64,000 nucleotides of DNA. Source: Muricea muricata (taxonomy: Eukaryota; Cnidaria; Anthozoa; Malacalcyonacea; Plexauridae). Shown piece by piece: positions 35,590 to 48,500 of this stretch. The notes beneath the pieces are model-generated. The model was not told where the DNA came from. It did no database searches and saw nothing but the letters and a program-made list of their open reading frames with translations. The stretch is taken from positions 12,640,946 through 12,704,945 of the forward strand of contig OY979727.1 of the NCBI GenBank assembly GCA_963855995.1, given 5' to 3'. Position 1 is the first letter of the stretch, and each line of letters begins with the position of its first letter. Position numbers and translations under genes: made by a program.

Positions 35590-35960
35590 CAAAACTTGTC
35601 AACAAGTTCCAAGAAACTTGACAAATGCCGTCACAAGTCTATTACAATCTAGCCTGATCACAGATCTACGTATCGGACTACCCCGCCCAAAAATTTTCAG
35701 GCGAGGAAACGTAGGTCTGTGATCAGGCTATTTATAATCAGGCTTTCCGCAACTTGTCATTTGTAGACTTGTTACTACTTGTTACTACTTGTTAAAACAA
35801 CTTGCAGCAAGCCTGTGGATAACAAGTTTTGACAATCAACTACCAACAAGTCTCTAAGTCTACTGAGAACTTGCAACAGGCTTGTTATCAACAAGCTGTT
35901 TCATGCCATACGAGCGCATCCTGATAGACTGTTGATACACCAGTCTTGTTGCAACATTTA
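35590..35960. repeat. AACTTG-rich dispersed repeat (copy 3), interrupted by a small MITE
   Basis: Contains AACTTGTCAACAAGTTCC, AACAACTTGCAGCAAGCCTG, GAACTTGCAACAGGCTTGTT and GCGCATCCTGATAG, shared with copies at 2960-3190 and 30170-30400. The element at 35650-35730 sits inside it. Confidence 0.6.
35650..35730. mobile_element. 81-bp foldback MITE
   Basis: Left end TAGCCTGATCACAGATCTAC and right end, read inward, TAGCCTGATCACAGACCTAC: 22-bp arms with one mismatch. The spacer is about 37 bp and GC-richer than the flanks. Target duplication is not evident. Confidence 0.75.
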
Positions 35961-36106
35961 CGGGGGGTTTGGGCTTTGTAAATCGTTGTGAATGAGGATT
36001 TTCATCTATGAAGATAAAATTTTAAAATCGTCTTTTTCAAAATTGGAAAATTTCAACAACGACACATTCCATAATCTATTCATCTTTGAAATCTTGCTTT
36101 TGCATC

Positions 36107-38761
36107 TCAACTTTTTGAAAGCAATTTGTACAATGTTAGAACCCAGTCCTTTGGTAAACCGTTTATTCCTCCATCGATATTGGAGAGCACTCTGGAGACA
36201 CCAGCGTGTTCGGCATTCCACGTATCCTGTCGTCGAAGCCCGTCACTTCCGCGCACTTTCCGAAACTTTGTTCGACGATTTTGAAACCACGTCTAAAAAA
36301 AGAGTCGGACAATGGATGTCTTTGTTTATATATTGTTTAGGATAGTTCTGGTTTGTTTTATCTAAAGATCCAATAAGAATCATGTCTTTATTGATCCAGT
36401 GTTACAACAAGAAGAAATCTAAACTGTACTGCGTTTCTTGAAGGCTTGAAGGGGCAAGGCCCGGGTGTTATTTATGCTCTTATTTATACCGAATAGCTTT
36501 ATCTGTAAACAACATATATTGTTTTTAATGGTCCAGCCGTTCTCTCTTATTGATCCAATGTTACTAGCGGAGGAAACCTAAACTTAACTAACTTAATTCA
36601 TACTGGATAGCTCTAGCAGTTCTAATCAATGCGACCTACAGGTGTTTAATGATAGTTTTTTTATCGGTCAAGTATCATCACAGGAAGAAACCTTCACTAA
36701 AGAATTAATAGCTCTATTTATACCAAATGCTTTGTAAACCTTTCTTCCTAAGCTTGAAGGCAGTATTATTCTAGAAATATAGATCTAGTGCAATACAATG
36801 AAATCAACAATGCTGTGCAATCATGATAAATATGTACGGTATATGTTATATAAATGCTTCGTACCAAAACAACAGAAAGCCCTCAAAATGAACAAAAATA
36901 CAATAAGTCTATTGAAAAAATGGTTTTACCTTGATCTGTCGTTCGGTTAGCTTCAGCTCAGACGCTAATTGCTTTCTTTTACACGATGAAATATATTTGG
37001 ATTCTTGAAATATCTTCTCTAATATTTCTCGTTGTTCAGCCAGAAATGGCGAACGGCTCTTGAGATTTGAAAAGCTATTTTCATCCTTTTCGGATTGGGG
37101 CGTCGTTGATGAAGAGCGGCGTTCGACGTCTCGCTTTGTCTTTGAGCATTCTTGTTCAGCATTGTCTGAATAGAAGCGAGTACTTATCAGTGAATCACTG
37201 AATAGCGACCTCAAAAGTGCATTTTCGCTATTATTTAATACGCTTTGTTTTGCGTTCCGAACATTTGAGTACGCTCTTCACCTCAAGTGTATATGAAAAC
37301 ACGAATAATGTTACAATATTTGGTTAACTTTTCACGATTGAAATACTGTACAGAACCGAAGAACCAATACTACATTGGTGTATGGAAGACATGATGAAAA
37401 TCACCAACAAGCACACTTACCCATCGCTTGAACAGTATTCTGACCATCTCATTGTTTTATCGTATTATTATTTTATGCACTGCTTTCATTTCAAAACTCG
37501 AATATACTTGAACGTTTACAGAAATAAAATACTATAAGAAGCTGGGTTCAGAAGATTCTGTTCTCGTTTTCGCGACTAACTGCACAATTGGCATATGGTG
37601 CGGCTAATTGTCTCCTTTCTCTAAAATTGAATTTGACCATTCAAACTAGCTCGAACAAAGCTCTTGAGTTACAGTTAAACGCTTTGTGGATCAGTCACGA
37701 GGTTTGTGAATCGACCGGTCTGACGAAGACGATTCCGCCGCTATTTCAAATGATGATGCATTAGACCACAAAAGAACATGATTTTTTCTCATATTTGTCT
37801 TCGTGAGGTTCACAGATGAGGAACATGTATTTTTCTGCCTTTTTAATTACTGCTCCTTGCCTTGGAAGTATGAGATGATATGTTGTGCTTGCGGCAAACT
37901 TACAAACGTCGCCATAGCTGGGTTCAATTTCTTCATTGTGACATTGATCCATATTGATTTGAGACAATGATATCGAGAACATTTTGCAAGCGAGAGTCTG
38001 TCATGTATACCAGATAAACCCTATTCCCATGCAGCTGAACAAAATCATTGTTTAATACCTTTTTGGATCAGAAGTTTACCACCATTTGTAATATTAATAA
38101 AACTTTAAAAAATTCCCTATCCTTGCCAAGAATAATTAACGAAAAATCCGAATTTTTTGCAACTTTTGATTCTTTACAATTGATCAATTTTTGGCTAGCA
38201 TTTATTTGCAGAGAACACTCCTTGCAAATCATGAACAAAAGCCCGCTATTGCAGAAATAAGCCTTCTCTACTTGGAATCGGAACAACATAAAAACAATTT
38301 GCTGACGTGAAGATTATATTTTCTCACGAATTTATTGACCTATGTAACGCTTGCATTACGTACGTGCGGGCATCCCTTCAAATTTGGATTTTTCTCGATT
38401 GCTGCACTTTGAAATGCCGACTGCACTTGTATAAAAGTAATGGTGGCATTTCGTTTTAGACATTGCCGAAGGACGACGCAGTCACTACATCTTATTCTTA
38501 TTGTAGAATCTGTGTATACTTGACCCCATACGAAAGAAAAACAAAATAAATAATGCGAGCAGTACCTATTAAATTAGGTTCATTTATTCCTTCTGCAGTT
38601 CCATTCTCTTCAAGGGGAGTTCGTTCCCCAGACACCAGCTGCCGTGTGCGATCAGGGCTTTCGCCAAGGATATCGGAGATGTAAAAAGATGTGAATGGCC
38701 TGCTCTGAGCTTCGTGTCTCAAGTTCTCTATCGGTGCAGGAGTGCTTCGCTCTTCACTCAT
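36107..38761 (-). CDS. HHEX/BSX-like homeobox transcription factor, three exons
   Basis: Exons in reading order: 38761-38566, 37165-36930, 36292-36107, giving about 204 residues; phases 1 and 0 match at the GT-AG junctions (donors GTACTG, GTAAAA; acceptors TTCAG, TTTTTTAG). Exon 1 carries SRPFTSFYISDILGESP, an N-terminal motif shared with HHEX (FYIEDIL) and BSX (FFIEDIL). Exon 2 has a Ser/Lys-rich linker and the homeodomain from Arg5 and Phe8 through LEKIF (16-20), SKYIS and LTERQIK (to 46). Exon 3 opens with TWFQNRRTKFRK (47-58), then a 49-residue tail and TGA at 36107-36109. Homeodomain proteins bind DNA in the nucleus; HHEX-type factors act mainly as repressors in endoderm and endothelial or neural fate. 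First ATG is 38761. HHEX versus BSX versus another NK-like family is unresolved. Confidence 0.82.
36345..36745 (+). repeat. Degenerate 114-bp satellite array 12 in homeobox intron 2
   Basis: Recognisable blocks: ATTGATCCAGTGTTAC at 36390-36407, TTATTGATCCAATGTTACTA near 36548, GGAGGAAACCTAAAC and ACTGGATAGCTCTAG near 36602. Unit spacing is disturbed by insertions. Confidence 0.75.
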
Positions 38762-39137
38762 GATGGGTATCAGAGACTCTCGGAATAACTTAAACTGTGA
38801 GATGCTATGCACAGCTCTATGGTATTAAAAGAGGTTCTTAATCAACGCTTAGTCCCACCACGGAGAGTGTTTTTGGATACCTATAACGATAATAGGATAT
38901 AGATTTTTTAAACACGGGATTATTTCAGTAGTCACGCATGGCACATACATTTCATATGTGGTTGTCTTGTTTTTCGACGCGCGCTTGAAGCATGCCTCGC
39001 AAAATATTCACGCGTTTCTGTACCCTCAAACAACCTGGGTCGCTTTTCATGGACGAATGTCCTCCTGAGTGTTGACAGGCGTGTTTACAAACTTTGAGGC
39101 GAAATGTTTGGTGTCATTGGTGATTTGCAGTCAGAAG

Positions 39138-39361
39138 ACAATAATTTCAGTGGCGGATCCAGGGTAAGTCAAAATAAATTATAGCAGCTCAATTTTAAAT
39201 TCAAAATAACTTTATAGGTTATGTCATAGGTTATGAATTTCAAAAGAGTAAAATCTAACCGATGAAGTTGCTTTGAAGGTATCTTAAAATGTAAATATAT
39301 CCTAGAATGAGCTGTGGTAATTTATTTTGACTTACGCTAGATCCGCCACTGACAATAATTT
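39138..39361. mobile_element. 204-bp MITE with 10-bp target duplications
   Basis: Body 39148-39351. Left end CAGTGGCGGATCCAGGGTAA and right end, read inward, CAGTGGCGGATCTAGCGTAA; arms continue through GTCAAAATAAATTA for about 34 bp. The ten bases ACAATAATTT occur directly on both sides (39138-39147 and 39352-39361). CAGTGG ends are common in hAT-type MITEs, but 8 bp would be expected there; 9-11 bp duplications are typical of Mutator-like elements. Confidence 0.88.
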
Positions 39362-42300
39362 TAAGCTCTTCTTGTAAAACGTACGAACACACGCGGTATA
39401 TATTTGGTCTGCTTAGCTGAAGAGGGGACTGACAACATGATTTATTGATGATTTGGAAAGAGAGGGGGAGGTTTGTGTGGCAATTAGCCATCACTTAATT
39501 AACCCCGAGACGTTTCGTCTGTTTATCATTTAAAACAACCCCCAAACTTAATACATAAACGATAGGACAACATTTTGATTCTTAAGGCATTTTAAGCGGT
39601 GCATTCTCACCGCGTAACATAAAGGACAACCAGTTGGTCCCTTATCGTAATGGCTGATTTCCGGATTACACGATTCAATCGTCGATCCAGTGTTATTTTG
39701 AGATCAGTTTTCCACACCTATTCAGTGCATTCGTCAGCTTTTGAGGTTAAAGTTGATCAAGGTGTGTGAAAATCTCTATTAGTTGCAATTTGTCCACAGT
39801 TTTTTTTCAGTGCTCGTAAAACCGCAAAGGAATAGAGTGTATAAATAATATAAAACTGATCTGATCGCAAGAGGCTTGAAACTAGCTGCCGACTAGAAGT
39901 CTATTTTTGCGCTGTTTCTGATCACTTATATCTTAAAACTTAGTAATATGTTTGATGAAGTAAGTTCTTAATCCACCAGAGATTTGGAAACAAACCAAGT
40001 CATATTTGTCAAGAAATTTAGTAGTTTAAAAGGAAAATTGACAACTGGTGCCAGTAGTTTTGTACGTTCCTACATCACCTGAATGTGCGATCATAAATAA
40101 CTCAATAACTTACCACGTGCAGCCTTTTGTATCCAAGGAAAATTTCCCCATGGCCTTGGATAAATACGTTTCCATCTGTCTATATATATATATCATTGAG
40201 CACTCATCGCAAGCCCAAACTAACATATATATAAAACTCACATATATATAAAATTTCCAAACCGAGGTACTAATTTACAGCATTTCTCGTTTTTCGTCAA
40301 CAGCATTGCCCGATGTTTTTCAAAGTTGGTCACTTAAATTATTCGGCATTTTTTCTTTAGATAAACAGCAATACGCCCATCTAATTCTACCACAATTGAC
40401 ATGTTATTTCTACTGAGACGACCGCAAATAACATTCCAGTAATTTTGTGTCCACTAATCGTAGATCTAAACCGGAATTAGTACACACGTTTGTCAGTTCT
40501 TGCCATTGAAGATCGACAACAATTTTTTATGCTCGAGATTACGAATTTCGAAATTGTATTTTTTATTGCAACCTTCAGCAAGAAAATTATTTAATATTTT
40601 TAATCAAAATTTCGAGTTTCTTGAAAGGTTTTTAAATGTGTATCGATTCCCATGTAAATAAGATATCGTTGTTAATCGCAGCCTATTTCCTGTTCGGATA
40701 ATTGACGACCATGCGTGATACGAAAAGATGTAATATTAGAAATGATTTCCGCCTACTTCAAATACCGGTAGTAAAATATCACGTCAAAAGTCATGAGAAC
40801 GTAGAGTTTAGGAAATACCCAATATGAATGAAGTATTTTTTCCTGTAGTAACAATAAGAGAAGATCCACACTGGATCTCTACGAAGAAATGTTTAGGACT
40901 GGTAGAACTATCCAATGTAAATAGAAAAAACATTTTAGATCTGATAGACTTATCCAGTACAAATAGTTAGTTCAGTTCAGGTTTCCTCATGTAGTAACAC
41001 AGGATCAATAATAGATGATCCTTGCTTGACCTCTAGAAAGAACAGTTTAGAACTGATAGAGCTATCCAGTATAAATAAAGTTAGCTTAGTTTAGGTTTCC
41101 TCCTGTAGTAACACTTGATCAATAAGAGATGATCCTTGCCGAACCTCTAGTAAGAACAGTTTAGAACTGATGGAACTGTACCTGTGCCACATCAACTTAT
41201 TTTAGATTCCCATGAGTGTCAACACTATGGTCAACACGTAACGAATAAAAGACCACCCTTACTGGACCATTAGGGGGTTTAGAACTTATAGAACTATCCA
41301 GTAAGTTTAGATTTGTATTGATTATCTTCCTGTTTTAGCTCTGGGCCAATTAGGCGTGCCTTTGCGGTACAATATGGATCTATCTTTTACGAATGACTCG
41401 ACCTCAGGTACAGTGCTAACAATGTAAGCTTGTTGTTGGTACAATTTAGTTCACTGTACGTATCTCGGTTGTTTATATGAACATTCGTGACAAAGATGCG
41501 AAAAGATTAAAGTTCTGTACAGATTAACTGATTGAAGACGCATGTGAGACTTAACAAGTCCTTGAAGAACACATCAACGATCAAGACGCAGTACGTCAAA
41601 GCGTCATCAGATATTGCTATAAACACTTAAGCCGTCGATGTACTTCACACTTCGGGGCCTTTATTCCCATATAATATGCCCATTGAAGTATTACAGAGTA
41701 TCGCTTACTTGCACGCGTCGTCGTGAGACCAAGAAAAAACTTAGGAGAATGATAATGGACCTGAAAGGTTATTTGCGTGCATCCAGGAAGAAGCCAAAAT
41801 GTTGGAAACGAGAACAGCTTTGGTCGCAAGCCTCGTTATCGACCACAGTTTTCTGGAATTTTGTTATCCGTTAATTTTATTAGTTTTAACACCCCCGGTT
41901 TGTTTTGTTTGTGTTGTTAGGTAGATTTTCGGAAATGCGACGTTGGAAGTTGACAGCAGTGAGAAACAATAGCGGTCGATTGTTGGAAATGAAGTGAGTT
42001 AAGCAGATCAGCTTTTTGAATGTTTGCGTCATTACGCTTCGGTTCTGGCAAAACTTGGCATAAACACAAAAAATAAGGATTTGTGCGGCGATATGTTCAC
42101 CATATGGTCCGCACGGCGGAGTTATACTTTGTGTTTGGTGAAAAACTTCTTGGCTTGTAATATACTTACACAACAAGTATTCAACAAATTTCGCCTATAC
42201 GGACACAAATAGATTTGGCTGTTACCATTATTTGTTCCAGTTAAAATTCCATTTAAAGGTGTCCTGTTTGTCTTAGTAAAATCTTAGGCCATCTAGAAGA

Positions 42301-43410
42301 GTCTACGGTAAAACAAAGGCATGATGAAAAACAGTGGTAACTTCAAAAATAAATATTTTGAGTCTAGCCGATTCTTGCTTTCGAGCACTGATTTTAGTCA
42401 TCACAACTGGAATTGGTAATCGAAAGCTAGAATTCAAATTCAATTCAAAGTGTTTATTTTCTAAACTACTAATTGTTTTGTATTTTGTAAAAATACAGGG
42501 TTCTCGCAGATACAAGCTAGCATGCGATTGTTTGTATAGATACGGAATAAACAAGATCTGATATAGCACAAATTTTAAAATAGCTTAGCAATTTTAAAAA
42601 CGTTCGTCGTCTAAACGAACTCTCTAAGTTTAACGGCCTGTGAAGAAAATCTATGCTTGTCCGATTTAAAACAGACGACATAGTAGTGATTTTCTCTAAC
42701 TTTTTTTATGAAATAATTCGTCTAATCTTCACCATTCGTCTAATCAACACCATATGTGTTCGTCGACGAAAATTCCTGATTTCTTCGGCGCGGATTTTAG
42801 CCGGATTGCATTTGACGATTTTGGCAAAGACCGGAGATCGTGAACGACCGCCCACAAAGGCTAGTCAGGCTTAACAACGACTTTATCCATGCGGAATTCA
42901 TCGCGAGCGACGTCGAGTAAATCCGATCATTCCAGGCCTTCCAGCACAACAAACGACAGAAGCTAGCGCATAATTAACCAGAACTTAAAGAAAACCATAT
43001 TCTCGACATTTAATATTGAGATATTTTTACTAATAATGAGAATTTTACTTATAATTATTACTATAACTTTGCGTATATACATGTTCACTTTCATTTTATA
43101 CAACCATATAATATGATAGGGGCAAGCACAAGTCCGTTTTAAAAAAACGAAAAGCCGACAACATACTTCAATCTCCTAAATTCGTGCGTCGAAAACGCTT
43201 ATACTCGGGGTATTTTGCAGAAAATGGAATACAAAGCTTGGCCCATTTAAGCTTAGCCAAAGAAATCACGATAAAAGGCGAGGATTCGAACACGTTTTTA
43301 TGCAAAAAACTACGAATATATGACACGGCCTCGAGTTGCTAGTCAAACATTGACCTCGTACGCTGTGTTTTTTCGTCTATAGTCTTGCCTAGTCATTGTT
43401 TTTGAAACTG
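39362..43410. other. Gene-free interval between homeobox and collagen genes
   Basis: Holds satellite array 13 and otherwise AT-rich DNA with no recognised coding exon. The 3' UTR of the collagen gene must start at 43415 and run leftwards; no clear AATAAA on the minus strand was fixed. Confidence 0.45.
40832..41312 (-). repeat. 114-bp satellite array 13 (about 4 units, minus orientation)
   Basis: Complement blocks: TTTCCTCATGTAGTAACAC, GGATCAATAATAGATGATCC, GAACTGATAGAGCTATCCAG, AATAAAGTTAG. The outer units are degraded (for example near 41200-41312). Confidence 0.85.
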
Positions 43411-43415
43411 AGGCG

Positions 43416-45566
43416 TTAATGGAAACAGACAGGGCCCATTTCTAGTCCAAATTGTTCTTGCTTTAATCCTCGATAGAAGAAGCTAAAGTCAACAATGGGC
43501 AAAGATTCTAAGCTTGTTGTCTCGAGGAGGAATGCCGTTCGCCGCCATTTTGGGCTGTCGAACTAGAAGAAAAAAAATTTCTGATAAAAATGAATGAATT
43601 TATGTTGACATACACGGTCAACAATCGTAAGTTCTTCAAAACAGGATGCGGTATTTCAGGTATTTTCAGGTGTAACAGGTATTTCATCTCACCTTACATC
43701 CATCGCTTAATACTTTGGGTCTTAACTTTCCCTTATGCTTAAATTTCTTTCCATTCCAACCGCGAAACTTCAAGCCCAATTTGTATGTCTTTTCTCGCTT
43801 GTTATACCAGGCCGTCGAGCTTTTACAGTTGTACGTAATTCGCTGGCTCGCATCCGTGCTCAGCAAGCGAAGAAAGTTGAACTGAACTCTAGAGACTGGA
43901 TACCGGAAGGTGAAGTTCGAAGCGACGTCTGAGAACGGAATCCGGACTCGGGGCTTGCCACGCGACCAGCTCCGTTTGGGAATCTAAATGCGAGTTCACA
44001 GTAATTTAGTAGGTGATCTGAAAACACGGAAAAGTACTGGCACTAGTTGTCAAATAGAAATTCATTTTTCGACTCAAACTAGCAAATTTCTCATTAAGTA
44101 TAATTTACTTCGGTTCCAAGCTTTCTTGTGGACTTACAATTTTCTTTACTGAACATGATTACAAAGTTTCAACAAGTTTCATAAAGGAAAATAAAAGATA
44201 TAAGTGACTAAAAACAGCAAAACGGATTTTTATACGGTAGCTAGTCCAGGCCAGTGACACTGATCCAGGCCTTTTACTTACGGCCATATGAGCTGGTAGT
44301 AGCGACAAACTGGAGTAATATTGTTATTAGAGTCGCGGATTTGGCAAAGATTTCTCCAGGAGAGATTTCTTGAAGTCGAGCCTTTTGTGCAGACATGACG
44401 TCATTCAACTGATCTGAGCATTTTCAGGCGAAAACAGATAGTGAAACTCATTTTGAAATTAATTATGTAAGAAACACAAAAGAAATCATGAGCGGCAAGG
44501 AGTCTGTATGCGTGATGCAGATTCTTCTTGATTTATATAAACTTTAACTTTGATTTGCTGGTCTTATACATGATGTATGTTCAAAATTACTTCGTTCTAT
44601 GAAATTGGAGAGTTTCACAAGCCATTTATACAAATTTCGCCTTCAGTTCGATATACATATACATCCGATACAACACGGTTACTCATGTTGTAAACATTTA
44701 TTCTTCTGTTCAAATTCTGAGCGTATCTTAAGTTTTCTAATAACGGGTGGTTAGAATCAAAATCGCTTAATATTAAAATATATTATTACTTGTTCAGGTG
44801 ACGGTTCTACACAAGATTTTCCTCCGTCTGTGAAGTCGCAATAAACTCGCACAGCATCGACAGGACAGCCAAGATTTGGATCAATCCAGTAATAACCTAA
44901 AGAGAGACAGTATAATTCAATTGGAAACATCTACAGCCCAGTTTGATATTCTGAAAATGCAGAGAACAGTGAATACATAAAAAAACACATTAAGAATACA
45001 TTTAAAAACAACAAAAGTCAAAACCCCATAAAAGATAAAAAACCTTAAAAACATAAATTATAGACTTGTGTTAAGCCAGAAAAAATGCATTAAGTCTGCT
45101 GGGGCGTTTTTTACTGTGTAACACATGTGCCAAAATATCGTACCGTTTTTAAGTTGCGGATGACAAGCGTGCAGATCCTTGCAGGTTCGTCCCGGATTTT
45201 CTTTACTTCCAAGCGGGTTTCTCATGTGTGATGTCTGACCAGCTAGGTCAATGATTTGTTGCTGTATCGGGACGCCCTAAGAAATAGAGGAAAATGATAG
45301 GGGAATCGAAACTCAATCATAAATTCACAACGCAATTGAATAGTAAATATCATAAAGCCACTAAATTTTACCTCTTTTTCAGGATCCCCAAACACAGACT
45401 GGTAATAATGAAAGGCTCGCGCTTTCGTCTGTCTATTTGTAGATGGCTAGAAGAATAAACTTTGAATATTACATCGTTGGCTAACACTCGAGTCAATGAA
45501 TAACTTGTTGAAACCTACCTGTGGAAATACTGCTGTTGAAATTGATGTAACTGTACCAGGTGGTCC
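43416..45566 (-). CDS. Collagen C-telopeptide and C-propeptide (COLFI domain), six exons
   Basis: Exons in reading order: 45566-45519, 45446-45372, 45276-45144, 44896-44790, 43983-43693, 43562-43416. The COLFI domain trimerises and registers the three chains in the endoplasmic reticulum. All eight cysteines of the family are present in order: ENPGRTC, DLHAC, NLGC, VYC, KSC, ITYNC, SDGC and PVCFH-stop. The DPNLGC..D calcium-binding type loop keeps Asp, Asn, Cys and Asp, with the usual Gln changed to Leu. [19 protein letters not shown] and LPIVD further support homology. Eight cysteines, as in chains able to form homotrimers, fit a homotrimeric collagen. A tolloid-type cleavage site could be the Gly-Asp in SVFGDP, which is only inference. 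The TAA is at 43416-43418. Confidence 0.95.
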
Positions 45567-48500
45567 CTGTAAACATTGACGGAAAAATAATGAGCCAAAT
45601 ACACTGACAAAACAACCGAAACTAAAGTCAGTTCTAAACTGATTTCAAGTCAAAAGTGTTCGACCAGTTATACCGAGCCACATCACCATATTTCAGAGCC
45701 AAGGTGTGCACCATTAAGCCATTTGATCACAGCTTGATTGGGCAGGAAATATAAACTTTCACCAATTTTTGGTTTATATACAAGGAAAATTTTTATCAAG
45801 ACGATTTGACAGGTTACCGATCTGAATTTTTTAGTTCTAAACTGTTCTTCTTGGAGGCCCAGTACGAATCATTTCTCATAGATCCAGTGTTACTACAGGA
45901 GGAAACCTAAGCTAAAATAACTTTATTTATACTGGATAGCTCTATCAGTTCTAAACTGTTCTTCCTAGAGGTCCAGTAAGGATCATCTCTTATAGACTCA
46001 GTGTTATTATAGGAGGAAACCTCAACTAAACTAACTTTGTTTATCCCAGAGTAACGTTTGAGGCAGTGGAAAAACTCTTCATTACTTTACTGTGTATACG
46101 ACTTCCTGTTCATGCAAAAATAAAAACAAAATGAAAGACGTATACTTACCGGTGGGCCTGCGGGACCCTATATGAAAATAACAAAATATAAAAACAGTAT
46201 TGAAAATACCTGATTACGAAGGATTAAATAAGTTTGATGACCACTTACTCGACTTCCTTTCCAACCCTACGAGAGAAAAAGTAGAATGTTTCATTATAAA
46301 GGCAATTCTTCACAGATAACGAGTCAAATAAACGGAAATGAATGAAATGCAAACATGAAACAAGAATTACAATGAACGACAATATTTTTACTGTGAATGT
46401 ACCTTCTCTCCTTGATCTCCAGGACTGCCTGGGTAACCCTAAAAAGTCAATAAAATTATCGTATTATAAATTTCCGACTACGAGATCAATAAAATATCAT
46501 TTATCGATGATCTTGAGTTGGTTAAAAACGTTATCATTCAAACCTGTTGGCCTTTGATACCCTAAAGTAAAAAACGTCGTAAATTAGACAAGAGTTTCAA
46601 TATAGTTTTCCCACTTTAGTCATTTCTAAAGCGTTAAATTTCAATAATTGCCGCAAACTGCACGCCTACACCAAGTTGTAAAGAAGAAATAAGTGTTTTG
46701 AGTGAGTAAAACGTGTTTGAGCGAACAAAAAACAGCTTGTCTTGTTCACGGCAATATAGTTGACTTGAAATCGGTATCAAAATTAAGACTAATCAATTAT
46801 ATAAGGTAGAAACTTTAGACAATGAGTAGAAAGTTAAATTACTTGTGAATCAACTTAGTTATGTTCGCTATTGCTACCACGTTACTAAGGTAGAAGTATG
46901 TCCTCTCCATGGTCACAACTTCCTAAACTGTCAAAGAATACCAACCTGAACACCTTTATTTCCAGGAGAACCAATTAAGCCAATGCGGCCAGCTTCTCCC
47001 TATGGTATTTAATACAGAAGATAACTTAATGGTAGGTGAAAGAAAGTAAAAAGAAAGCGCCTAGTTGAAGATAGTAAGAACGTCAATCTGCTGTACCGGC
47101 GAGCCTTTTGGACCAACTATTCCTGGGCGCCCATTCTTTCCGTCAGGGCCCTAAATGTTTAGAAAGAAATATGATTGGAAATATGAAAGAAATAGAAAGA
47201 AATTTTACTCAGTTAACCTAACAAAGTGCATTTTACAGAAAAAAAAGCATTGGTGTCCAGCTGTAGATAGAGAGTTAGTAAGTAGGATCATTTATATATT
47301 TCCTTTCCCTTTATGAAACTTGCTGAGACTTTTTCAATTGTGTTTAGCAAAGAGAATTATAACCTATAATATAAATTTAGGGACAAAGTCAAATATATTT
47401 AAACTCTAACAAAGAATATTTAGTTCTGATCGAAAAATAGATGTCTATTGACAAGTAGAGCCAGTCGTTTTCCGCGGTTTTAGATCACGTGGTAAACATT
47501 GCAAATACAAAGCACTCACAGTTTTCCCCTTTCGTCCCTCAATTCCCATTTTTCCTGGATCACCCCGAGGTCCCTAAATTTGGAAACAATCGAGAAAGAA
47601 CATCATGACCACGTGATTTGATCGATTATTCGGACCCTACGCAACCTTGAACGAAATCTTAGAGAAACATTGTAACAGAAACTCATCGTATCAAATTATA
47701 GTTTGGTACTTACCGGAATGCCATGGGATCCAGCACGTCCAGGAGAACCAGGTAGTCCCCGTGGGCCCTACATTGTATACAAGTGTATATCAGTGTTATT
47801 GGTTATCTTTCGAGATCCCATCCCGATACTTCCATTCTTGGGAACTCTGGTGAATCAAGATGAAAAGCTTTTTCGCATAAACCCTGGAAACCAGCTTCAT
47901 CCAGGGGTGTAGGCAACACGATAATCGGGGATGGGCACACATATATACATTCGTATTTTTTAAAGTTTATGATCACGAATGTACGAATATTTCCCCATTC
48001 CTATCGAGCATGGCTACGTCATGGGCTTCGTGAGTCAGCACTAGTTTCCAGTTACATAATTGCAGATGTCTACTCCACTGCATCGTCGGTAATTCTTCGC
48101 TGTCTCTTCGTTCTGATTCATTTTATACTTGACTGTACGAAATACATTACAACTGTACGAAATCTATTACCCAGACAAAGAGAAAGCAACGGATTTTCAA
48201 CGTGGAGAACTTTTGTGCTCTATTTGTTCTTATTGCATGTTATGCAAGACTGAACAAGATATATTACAAAAGACGAAAAGTTAGCAACAGATTGCGAAAG
48301 ATGCCAACTGTAATATGATGTCAAGTCAATTTCCTAGATGGGAACAAGTGCCGACCGGCTTCGTGTCTCAACGCAGATCTATAACGTAATATTCGAGATG
48401 ACATTCAATTACCATGGGACCACGAAGTCCTCTTCTTGTTGGTGGTAGACCATCTTTTCCAGCCGGTCCCTAGTCATATAAATTGAACTGTAGAGGACAT

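Noticed and set aside
37761..37982. 73-codon frame in homeobox intron 1 as an extra exon
   Set aside because: Exons 1 and 2 join in phase without it and the peptide has no known motif.
43280..43345. Possible minus-strand tRNA or tRNA-derived SINE (GTTCGAATCC)
   Set aside because: Only the B-box-like word is good; the upstream TAGCAACTCGAGG is a poor A-box and no cloverleaf could be drawn.
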